Assembly (NCBI GenBank): GCA_949987565.1
Contig: OX465115.1
Location: forward strand, 3,315,304-3,379,303
Direction: 5' to 3'
Source of the DNA: Luidia sarsii
Lineage: Eukaryota > Echinodermata > Asteroidea > Paxillosida > Luidiidae
Length of the DNA: 64,000 nucleotides
The position numbers and the translations under genes are program-made. Below the pieces are notes generated by a model. That model did not search any database. It was not told where the DNA came from and saw only the letters and a program-made list of their open reading frames with translations. Positions 20,801-30,700 of this stretch are shown one piece after another; positions within the stretch are counted from its first letter, which is position 1, and each line of letters begins with the position of its first letter.

Positions 20801-23246
20801 AACAAAAACAACAGCTTTTCCGCTTCGCGGAAAATAATACGTATAAAAGCGAAACATGTATGAGAGGTTTTTTGTAAAACAAAATAAATTTAATTTAAAG
20901 GAAGTCGTTAAAGTAGTTCTGTGACATATCTCTCCAGGAGCAGAGGAGGATGAAGAAGAAGAAGAAGATGAAGAAGAATAACAGGAAGAGTAAGAGGAAG
21001 AAGAAGAAGAAGAAGAAGAAGAAGAAGCAGAAGAAGAAAAAGAAGAAGAAGAAGACTTTGACTTTTCAAAAGGAAAACTGTTTCCATTCCTTTGAAAATA
21101 ACCGAAACAAAAACAAACCAAACAAACAACATTTACAAGTAAAAGACTTGAAAAATAATTAATAAAATAAATTATATTTAATATAACATAATTAAACAAT
21201 AAACATAGGAGAAAATAACATGTATAATAGCGAAACCTATAATGAGAGGTGTTAAAAAATACAAAACAAAAAGACGAAGAAGAAGAAGAAGAAGAAGTAA
21301 AAGAAGGAGAAGGAGCAGAAAAAGAAAAAGAAGAAGAAAAAAGAAGAAAATAGAAGAAGTAGAAGTATAAAAAGAAGAAGATTCTAAAGAAAAAGCAGTA
21401 GGAGAAAAGAGAATAACAAGAACAACAAGAACAAGAAGAAGAAGAATACGAAGAAAAAGAAGACAAAGAAGGCCAATAGCCAAGCGAGTTAACGCAGTTC
21501 GTGTCTGAAAACTGTGCCAATTGGCTCAGATGGGGGCCTGTCTAAAAAATAGAATACACTGCTGATCACATTATCAAAGGCCGCACTCTCTATAGGCCGC
21601 CAACGGCAGTCATGGCTGGATGGAAACATAACGCCTGGCTAAAAACCTACAGGGTTCGAAATCCAATTGAATTTCAATGACGATGAGAGAGAGAGAGAGA
21701 GTTCGAACAGTTCGCGTCTGAAAATAATGCACCCCGTGGAGATTTGCACATTGGAATCACACTGTGGAATGTTTGCCGTGGCTCCGTGTGAAGTCACCTC
21801 TTTCGAGGAGGAGTAATTTTGAGAGCCACAGGACAAACTTTCAGAGCTCTATTCAGACTCATACTCCCGGAAGGGCCTTGGATGGCTTACACGGTGTCAA
21901 CCCCAAAATCCCCAGGAGCCGTTGGGAAAAAAAATACGAAAGAACGGAACAAACGCGTGCTTCAAGTCGAATGAAAAACGTAGACTCAAATTTCGTTTCG
22001 TGTTTTGTAAAAGGTCGACGTTCTGAAATCCAACTCGCCTTCATTCTGGAAATTGACGTGCTCCCTGTTCATCAAAAATAGAGAGAGAGACGGTGAGAGA
22101 GACAGGGACAGAGACAGGGCCAGTGACACGGAGAGAGCACGGGAGAGAGACGAAGAGAGACAGGAAGGGAGACTGGGGGAGACAGGGATAGGGAGACATG
22201 GACATAGACAGGGAAAGGGACAGAGACAGACACAGACACAAAAGCAGAGACAGAGACAGGAACTTAGACAGAGACAGACAGAGACAGAGCTAGGGACAGG
22301 GACAGACACATTGCCAATGACATGGTGAAAGCATGGGAGAGAAACGAAGAGAGACAGGGAGGGAGACAGGAGGAGACAGGAATAGAGGGACATGGACAGA
22401 GACATGGACAGAGACAGACACAGACACAAAAGCAGAGACAGCGACAGGAACATAGACAGAGACAGACAGAGACAGAGTTAGGGACAGGGACAGAGACAGT
22501 GCCATGGTAAGAGCATGGGAGAGAAACGAAGAGAGACAGGGAGGGAGACAGGGGGGACAGGCAGAGAGAGACATAGACAGAGACAGAGACAGAGACGGAG
22601 GCAGAGACAGATAGTTCGGCCAAGATACCAGAGACAGAGAACATGGAAAGTTTACGAAAAAAAGGCGGACATATGTAGGCCGTCTGAAAAAGATCATATG
22701 CTATAAAAATAGCGTCTCCTTTACAAAGATTCGATCAACAACGGTTGCTCCCCTGGACCTAGATATCATGATTTGTTGTTGCACGCTTGATTAACCAACC
22801 CAAACAAGTTCCGAGCGGTTTATGTGAGGCATAAACTGAAAGGAGAACGCTATGAAATTATAGTGCATCATATAGCAGAACCCATAATGCTGCAATATAC
22901 GGACCTACTCGTTCATTCAGGAATGGAATAACTGTATGTGGTTCTTCGGAAAAGTATGGCATTCCCCACAGCTGGTTATCATTACAGATATAATTACCCG
23001 CAGAACGGGTGAATAATCAATTAGAATATGCAAACTCCACCGATTAGTATGTCCTCGATTTCCTCCCTACTCTCTAAACTTTTTTGGAACAATTTTGGTA
23101 AGACTTTCATTTTTGTTTTCGTGACTGTAAAAAGTCGACGTTTTTGAAATCCACTTGCCTTCATTCTGGCCATTGGCGGGCTGAAGGCTTATCCAAAACG
23201 TGCACGTCCAAAGCAGAGTCGCTACCTGAAGAAACAGACGAGCCAT
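8967..23246 (-). CDS. ALP: Alkaline phosphatase paralogue 1 (altered Ser motif)
   Basis: Metal-dependent phosphomonoesterase, probably GPI-anchored at the cell surface. Ten exons on minus: 23246-23159, 20542-20316, 18090-17916, 16466-16291, 15291-15189, 13167-13066, 12279-12148, 11765-11574, 10573-10436, 9229-8967, giving 531 aa. It has a signal peptide starting MARLFLQVA, FLGDGMG (first metal Asp about residue 66), RVTHATP, EGARIDHAHHAG, TADHSH and ETHGGEDVA with the late zinc His, and a hydrophobic C-terminal tail suited to GPI attachment. The nucleophile motif is odd: where the family has V-x-D-S-A-G-T-A-T this gene reads VVSSDAAAT, so the Asp before the catalytic Ser (about residue 116) is Ser and an Asp sits after it. 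Intron 1 uses a GC donor (G|GCAAGT), required by phase. The intron 3 donor (GTGCTC) is weak and satellite starts about 20 bp beyond it. The stop codon overlaps an AATAAA. It is divergent from ALP2. Confidence 0.95.
9471..9690. repeat. 38-bp tandem repeat
   Basis: Five to six units of about 38 bp, each with GGATACCAGCGATGAACAC followed by ACTGTATCCACTGAGTAAT, in ALP1 intron 9. Degenerate relatives flank it at 9350-9400 and 10380-10430. Confidence 0.85.
9860..9903 (+). repeat. Penelope-like terminal remnant
   Basis: TTCTGCTAGGATC followed by AAAATGACAGGCCCA is a diverged copy of the element end seen at 50330-50370. It lies in ALP1 intron 9. Confidence 0.6.
9945..10316. mobile_element. MITE, second copy of TTAA family
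   Basis: It begins TTAA then AGCCCCTACACAACATTGG, as at 2784, and is alignable throughout. The right end has decayed to TGTGTAGGGACTGTAA, so the right-hand TTAA is now GTAA. It lies in ALP1 intron 9. Confidence 0.8.
12655..12895. repeat. Dispersed repeat ending in two hairpins
   Basis: The copy at 20655-20835 aligns over most of its length (CACAACTTCA, TTTGTTCAATGGCAAAA, TCTGAACAAAAACAA). It ends in hairpins of the form AGCTTTTCCGC...GCGGAAAAGCT at about 12806-12835 and 12863-12891. It lies in ALP1 intron 6. Confidence 0.75.
13405..13745. repeat. Nested, alternating copies of Penelope-like termini
   Basis: At least four copies of the Penelope-like terminal segment (CCTGCTAGGATCGAAACGTC) alternate in orientation, two facing each other at each of two foci (about 13460 and 13695). 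Between them, a segment GCAGTTTGCAACATTTTTG is present both ways. It lies in ALP1 intron 5 and would fold into large hairpins. Confidence 0.85.
14142..14283. mobile_element. Truncated MITE (TGTGACCCGG family)
   Basis: The left half of the MITE is intact to GGAGGATATTATGT and then gives way to the GGGAT satellite. The right terminus is missing. It lies in ALP1 intron 5. Confidence 0.8.
14289..14928. repeat. GGGAT pentanucleotide satellite
   Basis: About 640 bp of GGGAT/GAGAT units in ALP1 intron 5. Blocks of GAGAT triplets recur between longer GGGAT runs, giving a visible higher-order pattern. It has the same motif as the array at 1755-2298, in opposite orientation. Confidence 0.95.
15343..16065. 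repeat. GACAGA-type microsatellite
   Basis: About 720 bp of GACAGA, GATAGA, GAGACAGA and GGCAGA units in ALP1 intron 4. Long open frames in it are repeat artefacts. Confidence 0.95.
16625..16725 (-). repeat. Remnant of hammerhead-like inverted repeat
   Basis: On minus it reads CTCCTGACAACGGGTAAAG, a loop, then CTGCCCGAAACGTCA, with an outer arm CATGGTGTCAGAGCACACC. It is a partial copy of the 18487-18712 family, in ALP1 intron 3. Confidence 0.65.
16985..17898. repeat. 8-bp GGCAGGGA satellite
   Basis: About 900 bp of a very uniform 8-bp unit, degenerating to GGCA tetranucleotide repeats over the last 190 bp. It fills most of ALP1 intron 3. Its edge is only about 20 bp from the donor of exon 3 (17915), so on the transcript the 5' splice site is followed at once by a C/U-rich array. 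Confidence 0.95.
18487..18712 (+). repeat. Long inverted repeat with hammerhead-like centre
   Basis: Arms of about 85-95 bp run from GGAAGGTTTGCGTTGACACC to its inverse at GGTGTCACCGCAAACCTTCC, nearly perfect. The unpaired centre reads CTCCTGATGACGGC, ATACT, GGTCGAAACGTC. CTGATGA and GAAAC followed by GTC are the two conserved boxes of hammerhead ribozymes. It is the best preserved member of its family and lies in ALP1 intron 2. Confidence 0.8.
18930..19500. repeat. Diverged intronic duplication, copy A
   Basis: The flanks of the MITE at 19091-19341 align with 22720-22990 in intron 1 of the same gene: GATATCAT with TTGCTGTT, AGCAGAACC, CATTCAGTGTGGAATGGAAT and AAAGT-TGGCGTTC. Copy B at 22720 lacks the MITE and so preserves the unoccupied arrangement. 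Confidence 0.65.
19091..19341. mobile_element. MITE, TGTGACCCGG family
   Basis: A 251-bp copy with both ends (TGTGACCCGGCACA and CCGGGTCACA), inserted in ALP1 intron 2 within the duplicated segment described at 18930-19500. Confidence 0.85.
20655..20835. repeat. Dispersed repeat, second copy
   Basis: It aligns with 12655-12890 and ends in a shortened hairpin CTTTTCCGCTTCGCGGAAAA. It lies in ALP1 intron 1. Confidence 0.7.
20940..21475. repeat. GAA-rich degenerate repeat
   Basis: GAA/AGA triplet blocks at 20945-21055 and 21270-21475 are separated by AT-rich DNA, in ALP1 intron 1. Lysine-rich or serine-rich open frames here are repeat artefacts. Confidence 0.85.
22080..22650. repeat. GACAGA repeat with ~185-bp higher-order unit
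   Basis: GACAGA-type DNA organised in about three larger units marked by GCATGGGAGAGAAACGAAG at 22137, 22331 and 22513. It lies in ALP1 intron 1. Confidence 0.8.
22720..22990. repeat. Diverged intronic duplication, copy B
   Basis: Counterpart of 18930-19500 without the MITE. A further duplication lies nearby: 21985-22060 resembles 23110-23175, which includes the last bases of ALP1 exon 1 (GTCGACG, GAAATCCA, CGCCTTCATTCTGG), but the copy has no open exon. Confidence 0.6.
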
Positions 23247-24788
23247 CGCCGCATTTGAAGTTGGAGGCAAGGCCAACCTTCTGTCCCAACCTTGCGGCGT
23301 CGACAAGTTTTAGGCGAGTTTTCAGACCCCGGATCGTATACCGAGCCAAGCCCGTCACGGTTGGATGGTCTAAACGAGAACCGTTTGACTCACGGCCGAG
23401 TGCGTCCGAGTTTATAGGTCTCGTCGTGTCTTGAGTTCCGAGTCCAGAGTCACCCGGGCCGGCTCACGAGTCACGGAGGTCGAGCCCGAGTCACGCGTCA
23501 CCTTTAAACGGGTTATGTCGGGACTCGAGGGGAAAAAGGCCCAAAACCTCGTCGAATCGCACGATTCTGTCGCTGTGTTGCTCTTCGGTACGACAGTGGG
23601 AACGTAAACACGGCGATCTCTCCTTTGTCGTACACGCAGTACAGTGTACTCGGCCATCTTTGCCGGGTGGGGGCGCCATTCAGAGGTATTCGACTGCTGC
23701 ACATCTCCTGGAATCGCACCGGCGCTTTCACTGAGACGTAACAAACTTCTCTTGAATCCAACGACAGACTCTCTCCTACTCGGAGCAAAAGCTAAACAAA
23801 AGCCGTCGGGTACCGAGAGTCAACCCCGAGAATCGTGACGTAGCAGAACGTGGTCCTTCAGTAGGCGACTGTTTACTGTTCCCGACCATACATACAACAG
23901 CATTACATCATGTCTGACTCAAGCGACGACGCATTGATCGTTCTTTCCGATCAAGACAGCGATGCTCCGAGTCGAGTGTGTTCCGTGTTTAAGAGAAGGG
24001 CATTGGATATCAGACTAAAATAATGTGGTTTACTTTACACGGCCTTACGCACCCGACTAAGCGCAGAATTGATAGTGTATTCTTGCGCGGAGTTAAAAGA
24101 CAGATAAACTTTCTTTCCGGAATTGTGCATTTCTCGTCTCCGCAGAACGACGGCACATTTTTTTGCCTGATTTGTCTGCTGCCCCCATTGACGGATTTTG
24201 ACATTTTTTCGCTAAGAGCCCAGGCGGAGGGTGAAAAAATAACTCCGAAAAGGCATTTTTTTAAATAGTTTAATGACATAAAAGAGAGGTTTATCAAACA
24301 CTTTGTATCGTTTGATTAACGTGAACTTTGGTTTGCACGGCACATCAACTTGAAGGGTCACTGACACTAGGAAGCATTGTGCAAGTATTTGCATAACATA
24401 CAATACATGCACTGCTATTATCAGAGTTCAGAGACAGCGTGGCATTAATTTGACATCATTGAATTGAACTTTTGCAACAAACAATACTTTTTGCGTGTGG
24501 TACTATCATGATAAGATGGCGGGGTTACAAAGCACTCCGGTTGTAGTGGACATAACCGTCATCGATTAGGTTACGTAGCTCCACTCTGAACTATTGAGAA
24601 CGATTAAGAAGAAAAAAAAACTTGCACCAATTCAGTCCCGTGATCACTATCAGGAACGGCGATGATAATACGGGTCACCGGTCGAGGTTAAACTTTGCAC
24701 CTCTTATGCAATGCAAGCGGGTCTGGGCATACCGGCGGTGGGTTTGTTCTGTGGCGTCATATCTACCGCGTGCAACCGAGCAACCAGG
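23247..24788. promoter_or_regulatory. Shared intergenic region between divergent ALP genes
   Basis: This 1.5-kb stretch separates the start codons of ALP1 (minus) and ALP2 (plus), so it must contain both promoters and 5' UTRs. It has GC-richer parts at 23280-23700. I see no convincing TATA box for either gene. It also contains a small open frame at 23910-24023. Confidence 0.6.
23910..24023 (+). CDS. Short ORF with SUMO-interacting-like motif
   Basis: A 37-codon frame starting at ATG 23910: MSDSSDDALIVLSDQDSD, then a basic segment (VFKRRALDIRLK) and TAA. The core DDALIVLSD, hydrophobic residues between acidic and serine residues, is the usual form of a SUMO-interacting motif. It is not part of either phosphatase. 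It could be a genuine micro-ORF, the first exon of an unrecognised gene, or chance. I do not recognise a family. Confidence 0.3.
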   Translation: MSDSSDDALIVLSDQDSDAPSRVCSVFKRRALDIRLK

Positions 24789-27700
24789 ATGGATTCCCGG
24801 CGGTGCTTGTGGCTTGCCCTGATCGTGTGTCTGGGCCTAGCAAGTTGCGCGCACGCTCAAGGTGAGCCGACCGTTTCATTGGCATTCGTTTCATCTGGTT
24901 GAGATGTGGAGCTTTGGACGGTGGAAGTCGCATATAGATGTGGATTTGAGGGTAGGCCTACGACGTGTACTGGTCTTTTGATGAGAGATGTGGGTTCAGA
25001 GGAGAACCGCTCTTGTCTGTCTACCAGCTTTCCTCCTTTGATCCCTTCCACACTGCTTGCCCTTCCATTTGATCTCACCCTGGTCTGTCTACCAGCTTTC
25101 TTCCTTTGATCCCTACCCTACTGCTTGCCCATCCCGTTGATCTCACCCTGGTCTGTCTACCAGCTTTCTTCCTTTGATCCCTTCCCTACTGCTTGCCCTT
25201 CCCGTTGATCTCACCCTGGTCTGTCTACCAGCTTTCCTTCTTTGATCCCTTCCACACTGCTTGCCCTTCCCGTTGATCTCACCCTGGTCTGTCTACCAGC
25301 TTTCCTCCTTTGATCCCTTCCATACTGCTTGCCCTTCCCTTAGAGTAGGTCGAATCCCCTCATACGACCTTTTACATAGTATCACCGCAAGACCTCCTAC
25401 ATGCCCTCCTTGGTGAGAAGTGTACGTGTCGGAGTTCTGAGAAGAACCGCTCTTGAGTGTGGACTCGACGTTCCGGCCAGTATGCTATGGCCGTCCACTC
25501 TACAGGCCGGCACGCCGAGTCCACATTCACATCCGCGATGACGACAAAATCCTCCTAAAATATCCTTATCAGATGCCAAGTTCTGGAACGACCAGGCCCG
25601 GGACACGCTGCAGAAAGCGCTGACCAGGGAGGCGAGCCTCAACCGCAACGCGGCCAAGAATGTGGTGATGTTCATTGGGGACGGGATGGGGATAGCCACC
25701 GTGACGGCGGCCAGGATCCTCAAGGGGCAGCAGGCGGGGATGACCGGCGAAGAGACGGTGCTGGCGTGGGAGGAGTTCCCCAGCGTCGGCCTGTCCAAGG
25801 TACGGTGAAACGAACGGAGGAATGTTTCCCCCCTTCCTCCTCTTTAAGTCTGTTCCCAGAGAGGAGATGAACTTTGATTTTGCTTTCGACGTTTGGGCTG
25901 CAGAATACAGAGGTCGGTTTACATCAAACTCATCGCGACTTTCAGTCAATTGAAAGACGACGAGCGAAGCACATCAACCTTACTGCCTATATTAGATTGT
26001 AATGGGTTACTAAAAATAAATTTCGGTTACGAAAACTCGTTAGGTTTTGTGATATCGACTCCGCCGGGCCCTACTTTTGTTCTAAGTCCCGGCTTCAGCT
26101 CTGGATACGGGTTTGCCGCCATGCTGTTTCGTCCATTCTATAGAACAAGGCTTGAAAACGGGAGGCCTTTGGCTTCGATTGTTGGAGAAGACTCCAACCT
26201 ACCTTCTCGGGGCTGGGGCACACAGTGTCAAAACCGGACACGGAGCCCGAGCCATGATAATCGACCAAAAATGCCCCAGACCAGGACATAAACGAACGAG
26301 AGATAGCTCCGGTCCGCTCTGTCAACTTTAGACGATCGAGGTACCGTGACAACTAAATTATCCGAAAACAAAAACCACACCTGGCTTGATGAAAAGACCT
26401 TTACCCCTCTTCAAATGTGCGTGCATCTTTAATAAGTACATGTAACTATTGTGTGCCTGACCTCCAGTTGTATATCGCCTACACGGATCAGCCACTGGAT
26501 GTAAATTGTACATCCTATCAAGCCTTCGACGATATCAACAAGTTATTTTTACGCATATGGCTGTCATGTGACGACCATTCGCCTGCGAGCAAACTTTGCC
26601 CAAGGATAGACGCCAATCAGTGGATGTGGCCACGCAGTAGACTTTCCGGTACTCTTTGACTTGCAAGCAGCTGATAGGCGTGTAATCTGCGTGGTACAGA
26701 GATTAGAGTGTTTACCTAAACCATACACTAACGCAGTTTGTGTTTGCTACCTATTCCACTGCTAAATCGAGCGCCCCTGACGACGGGCAGAGTACACACT
26801 GCCCGAATCGTTGAGCTGACGTCTCTTTTCAGACCCACACCTCGTTTTCACAAGAGATTATTTACATGGTATCACCGCAAACCTCCACTGACTGTCTCAA
26901 AGTGCGTACAAACGGTTTCCGTGAAACAGCGTGCGAAATCTCTTACGAGAATGAATGTGACTCTGTCTCCTTTGCTGTATGCTCTGAGAAAAGGCCGGTT
27001 ACCCTAGATAAGATTGGTACTAGACGCGCGTGCACTGACTTCACTCGCAAGCGAGTCTCCCCAAGAATATCCTGTACTCAATCGACCGAAAGGCCTTTAT
27101 TATTATTATTACTACCACAAATTCTTTTCCCAGGCTTTGGTCACTCACTGCATATCTGAATACGACCAAGCTTGTGTAAACTTAATGCCACACGTGCAGT
27201 CCAACCCGGATTCCAAGGCAAAGTCGTATACTAGGAAAAAAAAACCCCGTAGCCTAGTTTACCTAAAAGATCAATGATCATCTTAATTGTGGCTTAATAC
27301 TTTTATCCCCAGACGTACAACACCAACGCTCAGGTTGCCGACTCCGCTGGTACAGCCACGGCCTTCTTCTGCGGTGTGAAGACCAAATCAGGCGTGATTG
27401 GTGTGGACGACAGGGCCACGAGAGCCGACTGCAGTTCCAGCCTGAACGCCAACGTGGATTCAGTCCTGGTTGACGCCGAGAAAGCCGGTACCGTATTTGC
27501 TGAGCATTGACCACTGCCTGGCTTGCTGACCAACGGCTAGCTTGCTGAGCAATGGTTGGCTTGCTGACCAACGGCTAGCTTGCTGACCAACGGCTAGCTT
27601 GCTGACCAGTGGTTAGAATGCTGACCAACGGCTAGCTTGCTGACCAGTGGTTAGAATGCTGACCAATGGCTAGCTTGGTGACCAATGGCTAGCTTTTTGA

Positions 27701-30700
27701 CCACTCACTAGCTTGGTGACTAATGGCTAGCTTAGCGACCAATGGCTAGCTTGGTGACCAATGGCTAGCTTGGCGACCAATGGCTAGCTTGGTGACCAAT
27801 GGCTAGCTTGGCGACCAATGGCTAGCTTGGCGACCAATGGCTAGCTTAGCGACCAATGGCTAGCTTGGTGACCAATGGCTAGCTTGGCGACCAATGGCTA
27901 GCTTGGTGACCAATGGCTAGCTTGGCGACCAATGGCTAGCTTGGTGACCAATGGCTAGCTTGGCGACTAATGGCTAGCTTGGTGACCAATGGCTAGCTTG
28001 GCGACCAATGGCTAGCTTGGTGACCAATGGCTAGTTTGGTGACCAATGGCTAGCTTAGTGACCAATTGCTAGCTTGGCGACCAATTGCTAGCTTGGTGAC
28101 CAATGGCTAGCTTGGTGACCAATGGCTAGCTTGGTGACCAATGGCTAGCTTGGCGACCAATGGCTAGCTTAGCGACCAATGGCTAGCTTGGTGACCAATG
28201 GCTAGCTTGGTGACCAATGGCTAGCTTGGTGACCAATGGCTAGCTTGGAGACCAATGGCTAGCTTAGCGACCAATGGCTAGCTTAGCGACCAATGGCTAG
28301 CTTGGTGACCAATGGCTATCTTGGTGACCAATGGCTAGCTTGGTGACCAATGGCTAGCTTGGTGACCAATGGCTAGCTTGGTGACCAATGGCTAGCTTGG
28401 CGACCAATGGCTAGCTTAGCGACCAATTGCTAGCTTGGCGACCAATGGCTAGCTTGGTGACCAATGGCTAGCTTGGTGACCAATGGCTAGCTTGGTGACC
28501 AATGGCTAGCTTGGCGACCAATGGCTAGCTTGGTGACCAATGGCTAGCTTGGCGACCAATGGCTAGCTTGGTGACCAATGGCTAGTTTGGTGACCAATGG
28601 CTAGCTTGGTGACCAATGGCTAGCTTGGCGACCAATTGCTAGCTTGGTGACCAATGGCTAGCTTGGTGACCAATGGCTAGCTTGGTGACCAATGGCTAGC
28701 TTGGCGACCAATGGCTAGCTTAGCGACCAATGGCTAGCTTGGTGACCAATGGCTAGCTTGGTGACCAATGGCTAGCTTGGTGACCAATGGCTAGCTTGGT
28801 GACCAATGGCTAGCTTGGCGACCAATGGCTAGCTTAGCGACTAATGGCTAGCTTGGTGACCAATGGCTAGCTTGGTGACCAATGGCTAGCTTGGTGACCA
28901 ATGGCTAGCTTGGCGACCAATGGCTAGCTTAGCGACCAATTGCTAGCTTGTCGACCAATGGCTAGCTTGGTGACCAATGGCTAGCTTGGTGACCAATGGC
29001 TAGCTTGGTGACCAATGGCTAGCTTAGCGACCAATGGCTAGCTTGGCGACCAATGGCTAGCTTAGCGACCAATTGCTAGCTTGGTGACCAATGGCTAGCT
29101 TGGTGACCAATGGCTAGCTTGGTGACCAATGGCTAGCTTGGCGACCAATGGCTAGCTTAGCGACCAATGGCTAGCTTGGTGACCAATGGCTAGTTTGGTG
29201 ACCTATGGCTAGCTTGGTGACCAATGGCTAGCTTGGTGACCAATGACTAGCTTGGCGACCAATAGCTATCGGTAGTTTGCTGACCAATGGCTAAATTACT
29301 GACCAATCGATCCTTGCAAGAAAAATATCGAAAGGTACGAATTCTGAATAACAAAATCCCTTAAAACAAGGCCAACTTTCGGATAGTGCTGCTTAAAATC
29401 AACCACAAACTCCCAAACACTATCTCAAAATAATGTACAGGGCCTGACGTTTCGATTCTTGAAGGACCTTTTGTATAACACAGATATAGATCGAAACGAA
29501 ATAATTGAAACGAATTATGAAAGCACTCAATACTCCGATAGAACAAGATCAAGTGCCTTATAAAGAAGTCCCCCAATTAACTAGTGTACTGCCTTTCTTT
29601 CCCGTTCCCAGTTTGTCAATCAATTGCCAACATGCTAACCATTCTTGATACTGTTGCTTAAACGTTCGAAATGCCGGGCTTTGTCGCCTCCCGCGTCAGG
29701 CAAGGCGACTGGGTTCGTGACGACGGCCCGGGTGACGCACGCCACCCCGTCCTCCCTCTACGCCCACTCCGCCGACCGCAACTGGGAGAACGACGGCGAT
29801 ATCAGCGAGGAGGACACCGAGCTGGGCTGCACGGACATCGCCCACCAACTACTGACGCTCGGTCAGAACATCAAGGCTAGTATAGTCTACCCACACTGTA
29901 AAAACAGTGTAGGTAGTCACACATCTACCCACACATCAGGGCTAGTATAGTCTACCCACACTGTAAAAACAGTGTAGGTAGTCACACATCTACCCACACA
30001 TCAAGGCTAGTATAGTCTACCCACACTGTAAAAACAGTGTAGGTAGTCACACATCTACCCACACATCAAGGCTAGTATAGTCTACCACCACTGTAAAAAC
30101 AGTGTAGGTAGTCACACATCTACCCACACATCAAGGCTAGTATAGTCTACCCACACTGTAAAAACAGTGTAGGTAGTCACACATCTACCCACACATCAAG
30201 GCTAGTATAGTCTACCAACACTGTAAAAACAGTGTAAGTAGTCACACATCTATCCACACATCAAGGCTAGCATAGTCTACCCACACTGTAAAAACAGTGT
30301 AGGTAGTCACACATCTACCCACACATCAAGGCTAGTATAGTCTACCCACACTGTAAAAACAGTGTAGGTAGTCACACATCTACCCACACATCAGGGCTAG
30401 TATAGTCTACCCACACTGTAAAAACAGTGTAGGTAGTCACACATCTACCCACACATCAAGGCTAGTGTAGTCTACCCACACTGTAAAAACAGTGTAGGTA
30501 GTCACACATCTACCCACACATCAGGGCTAGTATAGTCTACCCACACTGTAAAAACAGTGTAGGTAGTCACACATCTACCCACACATCAAGGCTAGTATAG
30601 TCTACCCACACTGTAAAAACAGTGTAGGTAGTCACACATCTACCCACACATCAAGGCTAGTGTAGTCTACCCACACTGTAAAAACAGTGTAGGTAGTCAC

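Noticed and set aside
29876..29950. Reading exon 4 of ALP2 onward into the repeat
   Set aside because: The frame runs into a stop inside the second unit, and the matching ALP1 exon is exactly 176 nt, which ends at 29875. An 11-codon extension remains possible only as an alternative form.
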